In this document: positions 6,785 through 8,222 of the stretch, in pieces
Numbering within the stretch: position 1 is the stretch's first letter
Layout: the number at the start of each line of letters is the position of its first letter
From: CAYYHA01 sp964471535
GTDB taxonomy: Bacteria > Myxococcota > Myxococcia > SLRQ01
Direction: 5' to 3'
DNA: 8,222 bases
Assembly: GCA_964471535.1 (NCBI GenBank)
Contig: CAYYHA010000195.1
Span: 1 to 8,222 of the forward strand
Notes under the pieces: generated by a model
What the model was told of the DNA's origin: nothing
The model's input: the letters and a program-made list of their open reading frames with translations, nothing else
The model's database searches: none
Position numbers and translations under genes: made by a program

Positions 6785-6801
6785 CGAACGGCGGTGCGAC
6801 A

Positions 6802-6830
6802 GGCCGGGTCGGCCCTGCGCCGGCCCGGCC
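6802..6830. terminator. Bidirectional terminator-like hairpin between convergent genes
   Basis: A 12-pair stem with one G-T wobble (6802-6813 with 6819-6830) closes a 5-base loop, CCTGC. It fills most of the 51-base gap between the amidohydrolase stop (6784) and the barrel-protein stop (6836). A second register, AGGCCGG (6801-6807) with CCGGCCT (6829-6835), is also possible. No T-tract follows on either strand, but the position between convergent stops and the stem strength fit a shared terminator. Confidence 0.6.
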
Positions 6831-6835
6831 GGCCT

Positions 6836-7987
6836 CTACGGCACGACCTGGAACGCCCAGGAGAAGCCGAGCCACGGGATAGGGAAGTTGAGAGCGGGCT
6901 GCCACACTGCGCCCACGTCGGCGGCCAGCGCCTCCCACATGACCCGAAGCCCCAGCGAGAAGATGGCCGGCACGGTGTCTCCCCAGTCCGCGAAGGGGAG
7001 GACCCAGTTCTCGGTCATCACCGCGAAGTGCTTGCTGAAGCGGTAGGCGCCCGAGGCCACGACGATCAGGCTTCCGATCTCCCCGCTGCGCCCCGTGAGG
7101 GAGAGGCGGCCCGTGAAGGAGAAGGGCCACCCGACGTTGACGGTGATCTGCCGGTCGGCGTTGCCCAGGGTGCCGGTGCCGAAGACGAAGCCGAAAGCTC
7201 CGAGATCCTGTGAGCCAGGCAGCACGAGCGCCTGTGCGCCCGCCGCGAGGTGCAGCTCCTCCGCCAACGAGAAACCGATCTTTCCGCCTCCAGTGACGTT
7301 GATGCCCTCGACGCCCACGAACCAGGCGGGCACCACGGCACCGACGATCAGCGAGAGGCTGTCGGTGACCCCATAGGCGAACTCCGAGAAGAGCAGTTGC
7401 TTCTGTGAGAAGTAGCCGTAGCCCGCCTTCGGTCGGAGCGCCGACGGTGCGTAGAAAAAGCGGCTCGCGTGGGGGTCCTTGAACCAGACCTCCTCCCCGT
7501 GGCGGACCTCTGCCCGGGTGGAAGGGGCCATCGATGCGATGGCGTGTCGCTCCACGACGACCCGACCGCCGGCAGGAAGCTGCAGGACCACCCGGGCGGG
7601 TTCCTCCGACACGAGGTAGCCACGCAGCAGCTGCCCGTCCTTCAGGTGCACCACCCACAGGCGCCGCGCTGCCTCGCGAGGGGTGGCCTCTTCCTCCTCG
7701 GAGGTCTCCACCGCCTCCGGCGTCGCGGCACTTCGCTTACCGGCCTGCTCCGCGTCGTCCGCCTGGTCGGCCGAAGCCTGCGCATCGTCGGAAGGCGGCA
7801 AGGGCACGTCGAGGGGCGCCGGCTCCACCGCGCGCGCGGGACCCGAGGAGGGGGGCTCCGCGCCGGACTCGCTCGCCTCCAGCGCGGCCCCCTCGCGCAC
7901 GATGCCGCCCGACTCCGCATGCGCGGCGCCTGTTGTCGCCAGGGCCAGGGCCGCGAATGGGCACGCGAGGCGGCGCAGGCACTTCAT
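6836..7987 (-). CDS. Secreted protein of unknown function: disordered linker, small beta domain, probable outer-membrane barrel
   Basis: 383 residues; I do not recognise a named family. A signal peptide covers 1-24 (MKCLRR, then a hydrophobic stretch, then AHA before ES), so the protein leaves the cytoplasm. Residues 25-107 are rich in Ala, Pro, Ser, Glu and Asp, acidic and probably disordered. Residues 110-153 (RLWVVHLKDGQLLRGYLV onward) look like the small SH3/LSm-like beta fold seen in many envelope proteins with an LKDG-x-x-xRG pattern. Residues from about 170 to the end alternate Gly, aromatic and hydrophobic positions, with turn-like charged breaks, as in outer-membrane beta-barrels. 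ATG 7987 is chosen because it places the signal peptide at the N-terminus; a longer frame from 8068 would bury it. The start overlaps the aminotransferase stop as ATGA and has only GAAGG directly before it. CCTTCGAAGG (7988-7997) is a 10-base palindrome abutting the start codon. Confidence 0.8.
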   Translation of the reverse strand: MKCLRRLACPFAALALATTGAAHAESGGIVREGAALEASESGAEPPSSGPARAVEPAPLDVPLPPSDDAQASADQADDAEQAGKRSAATPEAVETSEEEEATPREAARRLWVVHLKDGQLLRGYLVSEEPARVVLQLPAGGRVVVERHAIASMAPSTRAEVRHGEEVWFKDPHASRFFYAPSALRPKAGYGYFSQKQLLFSEFAYGVTDSLSLIVGAVVPAWFVGVEGINVTGGGKIGFSLAEELHLAAGAQALVLPGSQDLGAFGFVFGTGTLGNADRQITVNVGWPFSFTGRLSLTGRSGEIGSLIVVASGAYRFSKHFAVMTENWVLPFADWGDTVPAIFSLGLRVMWEALAADVGAVWQPALNFPIPWLGFSWAFQVVP

Positions 7988-8222
7988 CCTTCGAAGGCTT
8001 CGTCGGTGATCTCGAGGCCGCGGTCCACGATCTCGAACCCTTCGAGGAGCTGCTCCTCGGTAATGCACAGGGGTGGGTTGTTCATGAAACTCGACCAGCG
8101 CACGAAGGTGAAGAGCCCCTCGTCGCGGAAGAACTTCGCAAGCTTCGTCATTGCCGGGTGGGTCCCGTTGTAGGGGGCGAGCGGCTCCCCCTGCGCGTTC
8201 TTCTGGATGTCGATCATGCCGA
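7984..8222 (-). CDS. Class III (PLP-dependent) aminotransferase, C-terminal 78 residues
   Basis: Only the end of the gene is present; it enters from the right edge on the minus strand. The visible protein includes GMIDIQKNAQGEPLAPYN, a run of FFRDEGLFTFVRW, then NPPLCITEEQLLEGFEIVDR and LEITD near the stop. These match the C-terminal domain of class III omega-aminotransferases, such as beta-alanine:pyruvate and related enzymes. The lysine that binds PLP would lie outside the window. Beside a beta-ureidopropionase, a role in converting beta-alanine to malonate semialdehyde is likely, but the substrate is inferred from context. Other omega-amino acids or diamines cannot be excluded. Its TGA overlaps the start of the secreted barrel-protein gene, so the two are probably cotranscribed. 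Confidence 0.85.
   Translation of the reverse strand, partial: GMIDIQKNAQGEPLAPYNGTHPAMTKLAKFFRDEGLFTFVRWSSFMNNPPLCITEEQLLEGFEIVDRGLEITDEAFEG

Noticed and set aside
7964..7987. Lipoprotein signal around Cys residues in MKCLRRLACPF
   Set aside because: The Cys residues are at positions 3 and 9, ahead of the hydrophobic core, and do not follow a lipobox. The AHA cleavage site after residue 24 fits signal peptidase I.
7988..8068. Longer start at 8068 for the secreted barrel protein
   Set aside because: It would add 27 Arg-rich residues before the signal peptide and run through the aminotransferase coding sequence.
1..8222. CRISPR arrays, tRNA or rRNA genes, insertion-sequence ends
   Set aside because: No regularly spaced repeats, cloverleaf patterns, rRNA-like blocks or transposase motifs were seen when reading both strands.

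Overview
The window comes from a very GC-rich bacterium with strongly GC-biased third codon positions. It encodes a complete-looking lower mevalonate pathway. It also encodes a protein with a Sec signal peptide and a probable outer-membrane beta-barrel, which points to a Gram-negative cell envelope. A mevalonate route with a phosphomevalonate kinase and a diphosphomevalonate decarboxylase, in a high-GC Gram-negative, fits Myxococcota or relatives best. That assignment is inferred from gene content, not proven.

Left half (2-4006, + strand): a tightly packed isoprenoid operon. The order is mevalonate kinase (5' end outside the window), diphosphomevalonate decarboxylase, phosphomevalonate kinase and class II HMG-CoA reductase. 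Each neighbouring pair overlaps by exactly four bases (GTGA, GTGA, ATGA), so the four proteins are probably made by coupled translation. Together they carry HMG-CoA to mevalonate and on to isopentenyl diphosphate. HMG-CoA synthase and IPP isomerase are not in the window.

Middle (4007-5911): a short convergent gap with stem-loops, then a sodium:solute symporter of the PutP type on the minus strand. Next is a 287-base divergent intergenic region holding two clear inverted repeats that could be operators for the two genes leaving it.

Right half (5912-8222): a nitrilase-superfamily amidohydrolase closest to beta-ureidopropionase (+ strand), followed by a strong stem-loop between convergent stops. 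A minus-strand pair follows: the C-terminus of a class III aminotransferase, whose stop overlaps the start of a secreted barrel protein by ATGA. Beta-ureidopropionase makes beta-alanine and an omega-aminotransferase can deaminate it. The symporter, amidohydrolase and aminotransferase therefore look like part of a reductive pyrimidine (or other N-carbamoyl/omega-amino acid) catabolic locus.

No mobile elements, tRNA or rRNA genes, or CRISPR arrays were seen. Most of the window is recognisable metabolism. The least explained parts are the secreted barrel protein coupled to the aminotransferase, the dyads in the divergent promoter region, and a few departures from consensus at functional sites.
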